DNA from: Paenibacillus anaericanus
GTDB lineage: Bacteria; Bacillota; Bacilli; Paenibacillales; Paenibacillaceae
NCBI RefSeq assembly: GCF_003994475.1
Contig: NZ_RZNY01000005.1
Coordinates: forward strand, 124,001-188,000
DNA length: 64,000 nt
Direction: 5' to 3'
The notes under the pieces are model-generated. The model saw nothing but the letters and a program-made list of their open reading frames with translations. It did no database searches and was not told the origin of the DNA. Of the stretch, positions 1-10,100 are shown piece after piece. The translations under genes were made by a program, and so were the position numbers. How positions within the stretch are numbered: the first letter of the stretch is position 1; each line of letters opens with the position of its first letter.

Positions 1-1
1 T

Positions 2-55
2 TGCTTTATTGAGGCTCCAGGTGGAGAAATGATCGAATTTATACAAGATCGGTAA
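2..55 (+). CDS. C-terminal end of a VOC/glyoxalase-like protein (partial)
   Basis: The window opens inside a reading frame that ends at a TAA at 53-55. The last 17 codons read CFIEAPGGEMIEFIQDR. The pattern 'F-x-(E/D)-x-P-x-G-x-x-(I/L)-E-F' is usual at the C-terminus of vicinal-oxygen-chelate (glyoxalase/bleomycin resistance) proteins, where the glutamate is often a metal ligand. The assignment rests on this short tail only, so it is tentative. Confidence 0.4.
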   Translation, partial: CFIEAPGGEMIEFIQDR

Positions 56-87
56 TGCGCCGGAAATCAAGGAGGAATGGTTCCCAA

Positions 88-1677
88 ATGATAAGAGATC
101 AACTGAAAAACATGAGTTTGGAGCAAAAGGTCGGTCAATTGTTTATGTGTGGGTTTGATGATACGAAGCCCAATGATGCAATTCTAAGCCTGATTAATGA
201 TTATCATATTGGCGGCGTCAACTATTTCCGCCGCAATGCTAGTTCACCAGAACAAGTAGCCACTCTATCTGCAGATCTTCAACAAGCATCAGGCATTCCG
301 CTACTTATTTCTATCGATCAAGAGGGCGGTATGGTGGCGGGGATAGAAAAGGGTGTTACCCTCATGCCTGGCAATATGGCGATTGGTGCGACAAGAGATA
401 TTGAAGCGGCTCACAAAGCGGCTTTCATCGCAGGCAGAGAACTGCGGGCTATGGGTATCAATATGGACTTTGCACCTTGTCTAGACGTTAATAACAATCC
501 AGATAATCCTGTAATCGGTGTTCGTTCTTACGGGGAGAGTCCGAGTCTAGTTGCTACCATGGGCTGTGCTGCAATCAAAGGGTATCAGGAAGCAGGTGTA
601 ACTGCCACCACGAAACACTTTCCTGGACATGGGGACACGAACGCTGACTCCCATCATGAATTACCACTAGTAGGTCATGATCGCAAGCGGTTACATGAGG
701 TGGAATTAGTTCCATTCAAGCAGGCTATTGCTTCTGGAGTAGATGCAGTAATGACGGCGCATGTGATCTTTCCCGCTTATGAGGATCAAGATATTCCGGC
801 AACATTGTCCCATAAGATATTGACGGGTCTGCTTCGGACGGAGTTAGGATTCGAGGGGATCATTACAACCGATTGTTTGGAGATGAACGCCATCCAAAAG
901 GGTATAGGTGTTGGTCTTGGGGCTGTTATGGCAATTGAAGCAGGAGCTGATCTGGTATTGATCAGTCACCAAATCTCGCTTCAAACCGAAGGGATTGAGG
1001 CGGTTCTTGCCGCTGTCCGCAGCGGAAGGATCAGTGAAGCACGCATTGAGGAATCGGTGGAACGCTTACTGAAACTGAAACAGAAAAATGGGCTATTCGA
1101 GCAAAGTGAGCCCGCAAATACATCAATCATCGCTACGGATGAATCGCTGACATTTGCGAGGTCGCTTAGCGAAGCAAGTATTACGCTCGTTAAGAACGAG
1201 GGTACATTCCCATTAAAATCTGACGCAAGAACGTATATTGTATGGCCGAATATGCGTCCAGTCTCAGAAACGGCTGAACCCGAAGGCCAGGAAGTAACGC
1301 TCGGTAAAATGCTGACAAGCAGGGTGACTGGGCTCAAAGAACAGGTTATTGACGTTAATCCAAGTGAAGATGAGATAGCGAATGTGTTAGCAGAAAGCAT
1401 GGATTACGAGCAGGTCGTTGTTGCTACGTATAATGCTAGCTTTTCAACGGGTCAGCAGCGACTCGTGCAGGAGCTCGCAGAAAGAGAAGGTATAGCGCTA
1501 ATCGTCGCTTCCCTGCGAATTCCGTACGATTTAACAACTTTCCCTAAGGTTAAAACCTATCTAGCCTGCTACGAGAACAAACCGCTCACTATTCAGTCAT
1601 TAGCCAAAGTGCTCATGGGAGACATTCCTGCTAGAGGTAAGCTTCCTGTTACCGTAGGATCTTATGCAGCCGAGTGA
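88..1677 (+). CDS. nagZ: Glycoside hydrolase family 3 beta-N-acetylhexosaminidase (NagZ-like)
   Basis: This enzyme should release terminal beta-N-acetylhexosamine, typically GlcNAc from muropeptides or chitin fragments. The GH3 N-terminal barrel shows the NagZ signature K-H-F-P-G-H-G-D-T near residues 176-184, followed by the D-S-H loop of the Asp-His catalytic dyad, and the nucleophile motif TTDCLEM with Asp near residue 262. A C-terminal GH3 alpha/beta domain follows from about residue 360. The frame is open from an ATG at 55, but AAGGAGG at 69-75 and the family-typical start (LEQKVGQLFMCGF) favour the ATG at 88, giving 529 residues. No signal peptide is visible, so it probably acts in the cytoplasm on sugars imported by the ABC transporter encoded next. 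Confidence 0.92.
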   Translation: MIRDQLKNMSLEQKVGQLFMCGFDDTKPNDAILSLINDYHIGGVNYFRRNASSPEQVATLSADLQQASGIPLLISIDQEGGMVAGIEKGVTLMPGNMAIGATRDIEAAHKAAFIAGRELRAMGINMDFAPCLDVNNNPDNPVIGVRSYGESPSLVATMGCAAIKGYQEAGVTATTKHFPGHGDTNADSHHELPLVGHDRKRLHEVELVPFKQAIASGVDAVMTAHVIFPAYEDQDIPATLSHKILTGLLRTELGFEGIITTDCLEMNAIQKGIGVGLGAVMAIEAGADLVLISHQISLQTEGIEAVLAAVRSGRISEARIEESVERLLKLKQKNGLFEQSEPANTSIIATDESLTFARSLSEASITLVKNEGTFPLKSDARTYIVWPNMRPVSETAEPEGQEVTLGKMLTSRVTGLKEQVIDVNPSEDEIANVLAESMDYEQVVVATYNASFSTGQQRLVQELAEREGIALIVASLRIPYDLTTFPKVKTYLACYENKPLTIQSLAKVLMGDIPARGKLPVTVGSYAAE

Positions 1678-1802
1678 CCTAAGCCTAAGCCAGCTATCAA
1701 CAACTTGAAATAGGGTTACCTCATGCATAGCTTGATCCCTTATGCATCACGCTCATTCCACATCAATACTAGAGAAGTTATGAAAAAACTGGAGGATGCC
1801 AA

Positions 1803-2771
1803 ATGGATGGAGAATCAGCAGTCCCAGGAGTACAGGCCAATCGCCCTGACTTGAAAGCAAGGGCTAAGAAATTCGGAAGAAAGTTTGTTAGTCAACGGTA
1901 TTTGCAGATGATGGTACTGCTTGGAGTAGCATGGATGATCATATTTAACTACATTCCATTGTACGGGATCATTATTGCGTTCAAGGAGTTCAATATTATT
2001 CATTCGATCGCTGAAGCGCCTTGGGTTGGATTAAAGCACTTCAAAGAATTTCTGACCGATGAAAACCTACTTTATGTACTAAAAAATACGCTGGGTATGA
2101 GCTTTTTTAAGTTACTCATTGGCTTTCCGCTACCGATATTGTTCGCACTCTTTCTTAACGAGCTTCGTAATGTGCGTTTCAAGAGATTTGTACAAACCAT
2201 CTCGTATTTACCCCACTTTCTGTCGTGGGTCATTTTAGGTGGGATCCTGACGACCTGGCTTGCGGATGTCGGAATCATCAACAATATGCTAATGGCTTTG
2301 AATTGGATCGACGAACCGATTAGTTTCTTGGCAGAACCATCTTACTTCTGGACCATCGTCATTACCTCGGATATTTGGAAGGAACTCGGATGGTCTGCGA
2401 TTATTTATCTAGCCGCCATTTCGAGCGTTTCACCTGAGTTATACGAGGCGGCAACCATCGATGGGGCAAGTCGATTCCAACAGATGTTCCGGGTCACGTT
2501 ACCTATGATTAAAGGGACTGTCTCAATATTGTTCATTCTGGCGATTAGTGGCATTTTGAACTCCAACTTCGATCAGGTATTCATTTTGAGAAACCAACTT
2601 AATGAAACCGCGAGTAATGTCATCGACACCTATGTGTATCAAACGGGGATTACCCAAGGGCGTTTTTCCTATTCAACAGCAGTCGGCCTATTTAAATCAA
2701 TCATTGCCTTTATTCTTTTGCTCTGCGCCAACTTTGTCACGAAGAAGCTAAACGATACTTCATTATTTTAA
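1803..2771 (+). CDS. Sugar ABC transporter permease, LplB family (CUT1)
   Basis: This is an integral membrane permease of a carbohydrate ABC importer, 322 residues with about six membrane spans. The EAA loop that contacts the ATPase is visible as EAATIDGASRFQQMFRVTLP in the C-terminal third. The N-terminal segment (SQRYLQMMVLLGVAWMIIFNYIPLYGIIIAFKEF) is typical of the LplB branch found in Paenibacillus. GGAGG lies 7 nt before the ATG. It is followed within 15 nt by the second permease and then by a binding lipoprotein. No ATP-binding subunit is encoded nearby, so a shared MsmX-type ATPase encoded elsewhere is expected. Confidence 0.9.
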   Translation: MDGESAVPGVQANRPDLKARAKKFGRKFVSQRYLQMMVLLGVAWMIIFNYIPLYGIIIAFKEFNIIHSIAEAPWVGLKHFKEFLTDENLLYVLKNTLGMSFFKLLIGFPLPILFALFLNELRNVRFKRFVQTISYLPHFLSWVILGGILTTWLADVGIINNMLMALNWIDEPISFLAEPSYFWTIVITSDIWKELGWSAIIYLAAISSVSPELYEAATIDGASRFQQMFRVTLPMIKGTVSILFILAISGILNSNFDQVFILRNQLNETASNVIDTYVYQTGITQGRFSYSTAVGLFKSIIAFILLLCANFVTKKLNDTSLF

Positions 2772-2784
2772 AAGGATGATTAGA

Positions 2785-3666
2785 ATGCGAGGGAAACGTA
2801 ATTTAGGAGATTCACTCTTTGATTGGGGCAATGTGTTGTTAATGGTGTTCATCTGCTTCATCACGCTCTATCCGATATGGTATGTGTTGATCAATTCCTT
2901 TAACGACGGCGTCGACGCTATGAGGGGCGGCATTTACTGGTACCCCAGAGTGTTCAGTCTAGAAAGTTACGAGGCTGTTTTCAAAAATAAAGGCCTTATG
3001 ACATCGATGGGTGTAACGGTTGCAAAAACGGTAATTGGTACCGTTGTACATGTATTGTTTACGGCGATGGTTGCTTATGGGGTATCGCGAAAAGACTTGA
3101 TCGGGAAAAATATCTACATGCTTATAGGAACGGTTACGATGTTTTTTGGTGGAGGGCTAATCCCATCCTACCTACTAATCCGCGACCTTCATTTATTGGA
3201 TACTTTTTGGGTTTATATCATTCCAGCGATGTTTAGCTTCTTCGATCTTATTATTTTTCTCACGTTCTTCCGCGATATTCCTGAAGGTATGGAAGAAGCG
3301 GCGAAAATTGATGGAGCGAATGATCTGAAAATTTTTTATCGCATTGTTCTTCCTGTGTCTATGCCAGTTATGGCGACAATTGCTATGTTCCACGGGGTCT
3401 TTCAGTGGAATGACTACTTCACAGCTGTTATCTACACGAACAACCCTGACCTACAGCCGATTCAAACGTTCTTGTATCGGATCGTCGCATTATCTGGATC
3501 GAATCAGATTGCATCTGTAGTACCTGGTAACGTTGTCCGGACCGTAACCTCGCAGTCTGTCAAACTAGCGACAATGGTAATTACGACAGTACCTATCGTC
3601 ATGGTGTATCCATTCTTGCAGAAGTATTTCGTGAAGGGCTTCATGATCGGTTCAATGAAAGGTTAA
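2785..3666 (+). CDS. Sugar ABC transporter permease, YtcP/AraQ-like (CUT1)
   Basis: This is the second permease of the importer, with about six membrane spans and the EAA loop EEAAKIDGANDLKIFYRIVLP. The frame is open from an ATG at 2776, which overlaps the AAAGG at 2771-2775. The ATG at 2785 sits 9 nt after AAAGG and is the better start, giving 293 residues. The C-terminus ends with the usual YFVKGFMIGSMKG tail of this family. It forms the transmembrane heterodimer with the LplB-like permease directly upstream. Confidence 0.9.
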   Translation: MRGKRNLGDSLFDWGNVLLMVFICFITLYPIWYVLINSFNDGVDAMRGGIYWYPRVFSLESYEAVFKNKGLMTSMGVTVAKTVIGTVVHVLFTAMVAYGVSRKDLIGKNIYMLIGTVTMFFGGGLIPSYLLIRDLHLLDTFWVYIIPAMFSFFDLIIFLTFFRDIPEGMEEAAKIDGANDLKIFYRIVLPVSMPVMATIAMFHGVFQWNDYFTAVIYTNNPDLQPIQTFLYRIVALSGSNQIASVVPGNVVRTVTSQSVKLATMVITTVPIVMVYPFLQKYFVKGFMIGSMKG

Positions 3667-3738
3667 ATTCCCTCGGCTACAGACTTTGTTTCAATACAAA
3701 GATGTACATAAATACACATACGAAAAGGGGTTTTGAAG

Positions 3739-5370
3739 TTGAGCAAAATGCGTAAAGGTCTGATCGTTGGAATGCTTTTCTGCATGGTATTTGTCTCAGT
3801 CGCATGTTCGTCAACTAAGTCTTCAGAAAACACAGGTTCTTCTAATTCAGCTGAGCCTGTAGTACTAGACCCTAACGTACCAGGTTGGAAGTCTGACTTG
3901 ACTCCGATCACGTTTGATTGGTATGTAAACTTCTCATGGTTCACTAATAAGTGGGGGGAAGACTATACTTCTAAGTACATCACTGAAAAAACCGGCGTTA
4001 ACGTTAATCTGATCGTTCCAGCTGGGAATGAGAACGAGAAGCTCCAAACGATGATCGCATCTGGTGACTTACCCGACTTCCTCACATTGGGTGTAGATGA
4101 TGGTGCGGTCCAGAAATTGATTGACGGTGGTTTGGTAGAATCATGGAATGAGCTAGCTGACAAATACGATCCGTATTTTTTCAAGGCATCAGATCCAGAC
4201 AAAGTAAGATGGTTCACACAGGAAGACGGTAATTTCTACGGTTATCCGAACGCCTCTTCTTCATTAAATGATTTCACGAAATATGGTGTGCAATATACAT
4301 CGAACCAATCGTTCCTTGTCCGTAAAGATATGTATGAAGCACTTGGTAAACCGGACATGAGAACTCCAGAAGGTTTCCTTAATGCTCTACAGGCGGCGAA
4401 AGACATGTATCCAGACGTAGATGGGCAACCGCTCATTCCGTTAACCTTTCACGAATTCTCGGACAATGGTAACTACTCGCTTGAAAACTTTTTGCAGAAC
4501 TTCTTAGCTATTCCGCAAGAAAAAGACGGGAAGTTGTATGACCGCACTACGGATCCTGAGTATATCAAATGGTTAAAAACATTCCGCAAAGCGAACGAAA
4601 TGGGCTTGCTCTCTAAAGATATCTTTATCGACAAGCGTCCGCAAGTGGATGAGAAAGTTACGCAAGGTCGTTATTTCTCCATGCTATATCAAGTTTCAGA
4701 CGTTGGACCGCAAAATGCCGAGGTTTATTTGAGTGACCCGAATAAGGTTTATATTCCGATTGACGGGCCGTCGAACTCTAATTTAGATCAGCCAACACTT
4801 GCAGGTCCAAGTATTAACGGATGGACATTCACTCTTATCTCTAAGAATGTAAAAGATAAGAAAAGAGCTATTGAATTTATGACCTACATGATTAGTGAAG
4901 AGGGTCAAAAGGACATTGCATTAGGTGTAGAAGGTATAACCTATGAGAATGTTAACGGCAAGGATCAATTCATAGAATCATATTTGAAGGATACTAGTGG
5001 CAGCACTAAGTATGGAGCACAACAGGCATTTTGGATGCTTATGGATACGAACATGTGGTTAAACTGGGCACCTCCGACTATTGAACCGTACTTAACCTCT
5101 CAGGAATGGTCAAAGGGCAAAACTTATAACTTCTCGGAGTTTAATCAGCTTGATCCTGCAGGTACGTCTGAAGAAGGTATCATAGCGACGAATATTAAAC
5201 AATTGTGGGGCAAGACGTTGACGAAACTATTACTATCTAAGAATGATGCTGATTTTGATGAAACCTTTAATAAATTTATTAAAGAGCGCGATAAATTAGG
5301 ATTTGATAAAGTAGTGGCATATCAACAAAAGAAATATGAGGAAAATAGAAAAAAACTCGGAATTGAGTAG
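3739..5370 (+). CDS. Extracellular substrate-binding lipoprotein of the sugar ABC importer (LplA/YtcQ-like)
   Basis: This protein should capture the sugar outside the membrane and deliver it to the two permeases. The start is read as TTG at 3739, 8 nt after AAAAGGGG; an in-frame TTG at 3733 is too close to that site. A signal peptide leads to a slightly non-consensus lipobox (VSVAC, Cys about residue 23), then a Ser/Asn-rich linker and a 500-residue solute-binding fold of the large Paenibacillus type (motifs TGVNVNLIVP, SGDLPDFLTLG, WTFTLISKNVKDKKRAIEFM). The 72 nt ahead of it contain a weak CTTTGT/ACAAAG hairpin that might adjust expression relative to the permeases. The substrate cannot be read from sequence; linkage to NagZ suggests an amino-sugar oligosaccharide. 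Confidence 0.88.
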   Translation: MSKMRKGLIVGMLFCMVFVSVACSSTKSSENTGSSNSAEPVVLDPNVPGWKSDLTPITFDWYVNFSWFTNKWGEDYTSKYITEKTGVNVNLIVPAGNENEKLQTMIASGDLPDFLTLGVDDGAVQKLIDGGLVESWNELADKYDPYFFKASDPDKVRWFTQEDGNFYGYPNASSSLNDFTKYGVQYTSNQSFLVRKDMYEALGKPDMRTPEGFLNALQAAKDMYPDVDGQPLIPLTFHEFSDNGNYSLENFLQNFLAIPQEKDGKLYDRTTDPEYIKWLKTFRKANEMGLLSKDIFIDKRPQVDEKVTQGRYFSMLYQVSDVGPQNAEVYLSDPNKVYIPIDGPSNSNLDQPTLAGPSINGWTFTLISKNVKDKKRAIEFMTYMISEEGQKDIALGVEGITYENVNGKDQFIESYLKDTSGSTKYGAQQAFWMLMDTNMWLNWAPPTIEPYLTSQEWSKGKTYNFSEFNQLDPAGTSEEGIIATNIKQLWGKTLTKLLLSKNDADFDETFNKFIKERDKLGFDKVVAYQQKKYEENRKKLGIE

Positions 5371-5401
5371 TAATACTAACTATGAATAAGGTGGATGTTA
5401 T

Positions 5402-6040
5402 ATGCTGAAAACGGTTTATGTCGTAAGAGATGATTTTTATCATCCTAAAGAAGTCATCGATCCGGAAATTGCCAAGGTCTTTAATTCAAATGAGTGGAAT
5501 GTCGTCTTAACCAACCGCTTAAGAGATGTACTAGAAACTGAACAACAAGTAGATTTGACGATGTTATTTACTGTGGGTCGTCCGGACGGGGAAGCAGACA
5601 TTACGCATGAAGAGCAGAATCGCTTCATAGCCAAAGTTAAAGACGGAATGGGTGCCATGTTCGTTCATGCCGGTTTAGTCTTGATCGAGGAAGATAGCCC
5701 ATTTTACGTCGAACTGAATTCTGGTAGATTTCTAGGACACTCGCATGATCACGTGCCTGTTGAGAACGTTACGATTCGTAACGTCTCTCATCCGGTATTG
5801 GAAGGCATTACTGGATTCACTGCTATGGACGAACATTACTATTGTTCGGTCGATGTTTCCCGCACTGATATGTTGATGTTAAGCACGTCTGAAGTAGTGA
5901 CCGCCGCTTGCGCCTGGGCACACTCGGTGGGAAGTGGTAAAGTGGTAGGTATGACGCCGGGCCATACTACAGAGGCACTTGGTCATCCGCAAATGATTCG
6001 CTTGATGCAAAATGCAGCTAACTGGACCACGGGTCTTTAG
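5402..6040 (+). CDS. ThuA-like domain protein
   Basis: This 212-residue protein matches the ThuA family (class-I glutamine amidotransferase-like fold) in layout: a central MFVHAG strand-turn, HPVLEGI and DEHYYC in the middle, and a C-terminal stretch of the form G-H-T-x-x-x-x-x-H-P-x-x-x-x-L-M-x-N-A-x-N-W. ThuA was named for trehalose/disaccharide utilisation in rhizobia, where it takes part in keto-disaccharide metabolism; the reaction of this member is unknown. It starts 31 nt after the binding lipoprotein gene with a ribosome site AAGGTGG, so it is likely the catabolic partner of the importer. Confidence 0.8.
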   Translation: MLKTVYVVRDDFYHPKEVIDPEIAKVFNSNEWNVVLTNRLRDVLETEQQVDLTMLFTVGRPDGEADITHEEQNRFIAKVKDGMGAMFVHAGLVLIEEDSPFYVELNSGRFLGHSHDHVPVENVTIRNVSHPVLEGITGFTAMDEHYYCSVDVSRTDMLMLSTSEVVTAACAWAHSVGSGKVVGMTPGHTTEALGHPQMIRLMQNAANWTTGL

Positions 6041-6127
6041 TCTAAACCGATGTATCCCAAGATGCCTTGTTGCATTCCTTACGCGCATTGGGGATGTACA
6101 TGTGCAGTCAGAGGAGGAGTTAGAACT

Positions 6128-6610
6128 ATGTCCGATATGCTTGTAAAGCTGTATGAACTAAATGAAGTTGAGTCCATTGAGGATTTCAAACAACGTACTG
6201 GGGTGACGATAAGACGTGCAATGCCCCCAGAAAAACATGTTGTGACGGGATGGGTTAGTGAACATTTCGGTCTCCCATGGGTAAGTGAATGTGAAGTCGC
6301 ATTTTCCCGCCCTGCTGTAAATTGCCTAGTTGCTATTGAAGACAATAAAATGCTGGGATTTGCTTGTTACGACGTTACGGCTAAAGGTTTTTTTGGTCCT
6401 ACAGGCGTTGATGAGAAGGAACAGGGTAGAGGGATTGGCACCATGTTATGCTTATATGCTCTGCAGTTGATGCGGGCCGAAGGTTATGGATATGCCATTA
6501 TTGGTGGCGCAGGCCCAACTGAATTTTATGCTAAAACGATTGGGGCTACGATCATCGAAGGCTCAGTACCAGGCATATATAATGGAATGCTAAATAAAGA
6601 TTGGGATTAA
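6128..6610 (+). CDS. GNAT family N-acetyltransferase
   Basis: The acetyl-CoA binding motif A reads V-D-E-K-E-Q-G-R-G-I-G-T with following helix LCLYALQLMRAEGYGYAIIGGAG, typical of GNAT enzymes. GAGGAGG at 6111-6117 sets the start at the ATG at 6128 (160 residues); an upstream in-frame ATG at 6050 lacks a ribosome site. It is the last gene before a strong terminator at 6612-6659, so it probably belongs to the preceding sugar operon and may acetylate an imported amino sugar or product. The substrate is unknown. Confidence 0.83.
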   Translation: MSDMLVKLYELNEVESIEDFKQRTGVTIRRAMPPEKHVVTGWVSEHFGLPWVSECEVAFSRPAVNCLVAIEDNKMLGFACYDVTAKGFFGPTGVDEKEQGRGIGTMLCLYALQLMRAEGYGYAIIGGAGPTEFYAKTIGATIIEGSVPGIYNGMLNKDWD

Positions 6611-6611
6611 C

Positions 6612-6659
6612 AAGAACGCCCCATCATCATCCGTATTGGATGCACGATGGGGCGTTCTT
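6612..6659. terminator. Bidirectional intrinsic terminator
   Basis: A perfect 14-bp inverted repeat (AAGAACGCCCCATC at 6612-6625 and its complement at 6646-6659) separates the convergent GNAT (+) and TPR protein (-) genes. The AAGAA/TTCTT ends supply short U-tracts in both directions. Confidence 0.85.
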
Positions 6660-6672
6660 CATTCGTTCGACT

Positions 6673-7068
6673 CTAGTTATCGGATTCCTCAGAAGAATCT
6701 GCATCAGATTGAGCTTGTGCTGCTTCATTCCGGCTCCATTCCAAGAACGTAGACGTATCTTCATCCTCAGGGTCCATTTCATGTGCAATCTCAAATTCTC
6801 TGATAGCATCTTCAAGTTGATCCAAATAATAATAGGCGTACCCCACACGGAAATGCCATAGTGGGTTATTCTTTAACTCTTCGTCAACCTTCAAGAACCA
6901 CTTCAGCGCTTCTTTGTAACGTCCCAGATTGTTCAGGGCTCTCCCCAAATGAATGGCTAGTTCATCATCAATCAGCGGTGTAGGAATTTCATTAATTCGA
7001 TCGACTATTTGGTTGTACTCATCCTCTTCATGCCAAGCATTCAGTTCTGCGATAAGTTCATCTCTCAT
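6673..7068 (-). CDS. Tetratricopeptide repeat protein
   Basis: This is a cytoplasmic protein of 131 residues with about three TPR-like helical hairpins (ALNNLGRYKEALKWFLKVD, GYAYYYLDQLEDAIREFEIA) and an acidic, low-complexity tail (AQAQSDADSSEESDN). TPR arrays bind other proteins; no enzymatic motif is present. A GGGAGGC ribosome site precedes the ATG. It lies between the sugar operon terminator and the divergently spaced hybrid kinase and appears monocistronic. The partner is unknown. Confidence 0.75.
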   Translation of the reverse strand: MRDELIAELNAWHEEDEYNQIVDRINEIPTPLIDDELAIHLGRALNNLGRYKEALKWFLKVDEELKNNPLWHFRVGYAYYYLDQLEDAIREFEIAHEMDPEDEDTSTFLEWSRNEAAQAQSDADSSEESDN

Positions 7069-7197
7069 TGCTTATGCCTCCCGATTATAGGTAGAAATAG
7101 TGTGAAAAGGGCATTTATCATCCTGAAAATCCCCTACTTAAGAAATACTTTACCACTTCTACGTTATTCCTTCCATTACATTAGTTCAATTGAAAGA

Positions 7198-10100
7198 CTA
7201 TTGATCCACTGCATTAGTATCCGGAATGACGAATGAGACGGTTGTTCCTTCGCCCGGTTTACTGATGATAGACAGGCCTTGGCCGTACAATTGTGTTAGT
7301 CGTCTATTCGTATTGGAAAGGCCAATTCCACTATTTCCCTTCATGGTTGGACTCAATAGTTGATTTACTTTTTCTTGTTCCATACCCTTGCCATTATCTT
7401 TTACTTCAATAAGTGTGAAGTTGTCCTGGCGTGTAATCCGAATATGAACCGTTCCGCCTTTGTGTTGACTAAGTATGCCGTGTCTAACAGCATTCTCAAT
7501 CAGTGGTTGTATCAGAAGTGGAGGGAGATGCAAGTGGATGCCGGGCTCAACCTCCCATTGGATATTTAACCTGTCTTCAAATCGCACTTTTTCAATATAC
7601 AAGTAGGCTTCGGCAAGCTCCAACTCATGGGAAAGCTTGACCAGTTCTCCTGTATTTATGAAATCAAAACTGATCCTTAAAAACGAAGCAAAGGCATCGC
7701 CCAGATCTTGCATTTTTTTCGCATCTATATCACTAAGTGCCATAATTGAATTGAGCGTATTAAATATAAAGTGCGGATGGATTTGTGCCTGCATATAAGC
7801 GGCTTCTATGCGTAAACGTTCATTGACCGATTGCTTCAAGGTGATTAGAGCCCTAATTCGGTATCTAAGTTCCAGTGCGTCTACCGGCTTGGTCACATAG
7901 TCGTTCGCTCCCGAAGAGAATCCAGTGTAGATGTCAGCCGACTGACTACGTGCCGTCAGTAGCAGAACTGGAAGATCGGCTGCAGAGTAATGCTCCCTTA
8001 CTTTCTGAGTCAATTCGTAACCTGATATATGCGGCAACATGACATCGGCAATCAGTAGATCCCACTGCCGGGTACCTAGTAGTTCCAATGCCTCAAGGGC
8101 AGAATTGGCTGTTGTAATGTTGTAAGGCTCCGTCGACAGGATTCCAACAAGCACATTCAAGTTAATTGGGTCGTCATCAATTGCAAGGATACTCGCCTTC
8201 ACTTCATTTAAAAGCGGCGGGATAAGTGAAGAGGCTGCCACTTCATCGATTGCGGCATCATGGAAGATGAATCTTGCTTGTTGATCTTCTGTTCCTTCCG
8301 TTACAGGATGGGTCAGAAGAGGGTGCTGCGATAGTGGGAGATCCACCATCCCCGCTAACGGCAGGTCAAAACTGAATACGGATCCTTTCCCTATGTCGGA
8401 CCGTACGGTTAATGCACCGCCGTGTAATTCTATTAGTTGCTTGCAGATGCTTAAGCCAAGCCCGATTCCTCTCCCATCGCTTACCCCATAAGACCCTTGT
8501 TCATAAGGGAGAAATATTCGCGTCTGTGTGTCTTTGTTCATGCCAACCCCGGTGTCGGAGACATGGATCAAGGCATATCCGTGCCGCATCTCGGCGGACA
8601 CTGAGATCGTCCCTTCTTCCGTAAATTTGATGGCGTTATGTAATAAGTTATACAGAACTTGCACAAGTCTTTTCTCATCGGCCATTACCGGCGGCATCGA
8701 TTCCGCTATATCTATATTTAGTTGAATAGGTTTGCCTTCTATCATAAATCTTAGCATTTCGATGACCCCGGGAACGATGGATTGAATCTTTAGGGGCTCT
8801 TGCTTCAGCACGATGCGTTGCTCCTGAAGCCTTGCGACATCGAGAAGATCGCCGAGCATGTAAGACATGCGGCGACTTATGGTGATAAGAAGTTCCATAT
8901 CTTTTAGGCTTTTCTTGTCCATATTCGCTTGTTCTTTGGTTACAACGGTCTGAGCGATGTTCATTATACCGTGCAGCGGTGTCCGCAATTCGTGTGAAGT
9001 ATTGGCAAGAAATTGGTCTTTCAGTTTGTTGGATTTTTTTAACTGTTTGTTCAGCAGGGTATTTTCTCTAGTATTACGCAAAAATTTCTTGAACCAGTAC
9101 GTAGAAAAGCCAATAAGGGCTGCAATGATATCTAATGGATAGTATACGACATTAACCTCTTTATGAGAGATTAATAAGGTCCAAAGAAAGTTAGACATAA
9201 TACTTGCTGCCGATAATAGTAAGAAGATGATGTCGACGTCGTCTTGCTTCTTGAAGATCGTGATTCCCACTAAACAAATAGACCAAGCAATGGGCAGCAA
9301 ATAGAAGAAAGTATATATCCCTAATCCAACCGTTACATTGACCAGTGAGGCGGATGAAACCAATATAAATGCTGAATAAGAAATGAGGGCGATGGTATAT
9401 ATTCGCAACCATTTGTTCTTTTTTGGAATAACCGAAGAGAATTTTCTGAAAATAAGTAGAATAAAAAAGGTTTGCCAAAAATGAGCAAGCAGGTTGATTT
9501 TTAGCGCCCATGTATAATTGATCGGCAGCCATAGTAAGAGTAGGTTATCATGACCAATTACAATACATACTCCGACCGCCAGCGTTAACAGACTGACAAC
9601 GAATAGGGATTGTTCCTGGCGATTGAATAAATAGAGGATGCATGCATACAAACCGTGAAGCAGCAAAATAATAAACGCAACAAGTTGAAATCCGATCGAG
9701 TACCAACGCACGTAGTCGATTTCTGCTTGAGAGCCAAAACGAATGGAGTTCATGATACCACCGTTATCAGGATTATCGAAGTTAGCTATTCGAATGAGTA
9801 ATTCAATTTCTTCCACGCCCTGAGCAAAGTAGGAAGCTGTGTAAGAAACACTTTTAGGGGTGTATTCATTGGCGTTCTCGGCTAGTTTTCCAAAAGTGCC
9901 TTCGGCCTTCCCATTTATCTCTACCTCAGAAGAGGTTTCTAATCCTCGTAACCAAAATGAGATAGGTTGTTTCAATGGATCAACTAGAATACGTAGTCGA
10001 TACGTTGCATAACCCAAAGAGGAGCGGGTGCCTTCTGACAGCACACTGCTCCAATCTCCCGGAACTTGAATATAACGGGGTTGACTTTCGATCGAAGGTA

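Noticed and set aside
9191-9532. A 113-residue minus-strand frame inside the hybrid kinase gene
   Set aside because: It is an out-of-frame shadow of the membrane-helix region on the same strand, with no ribosome site.
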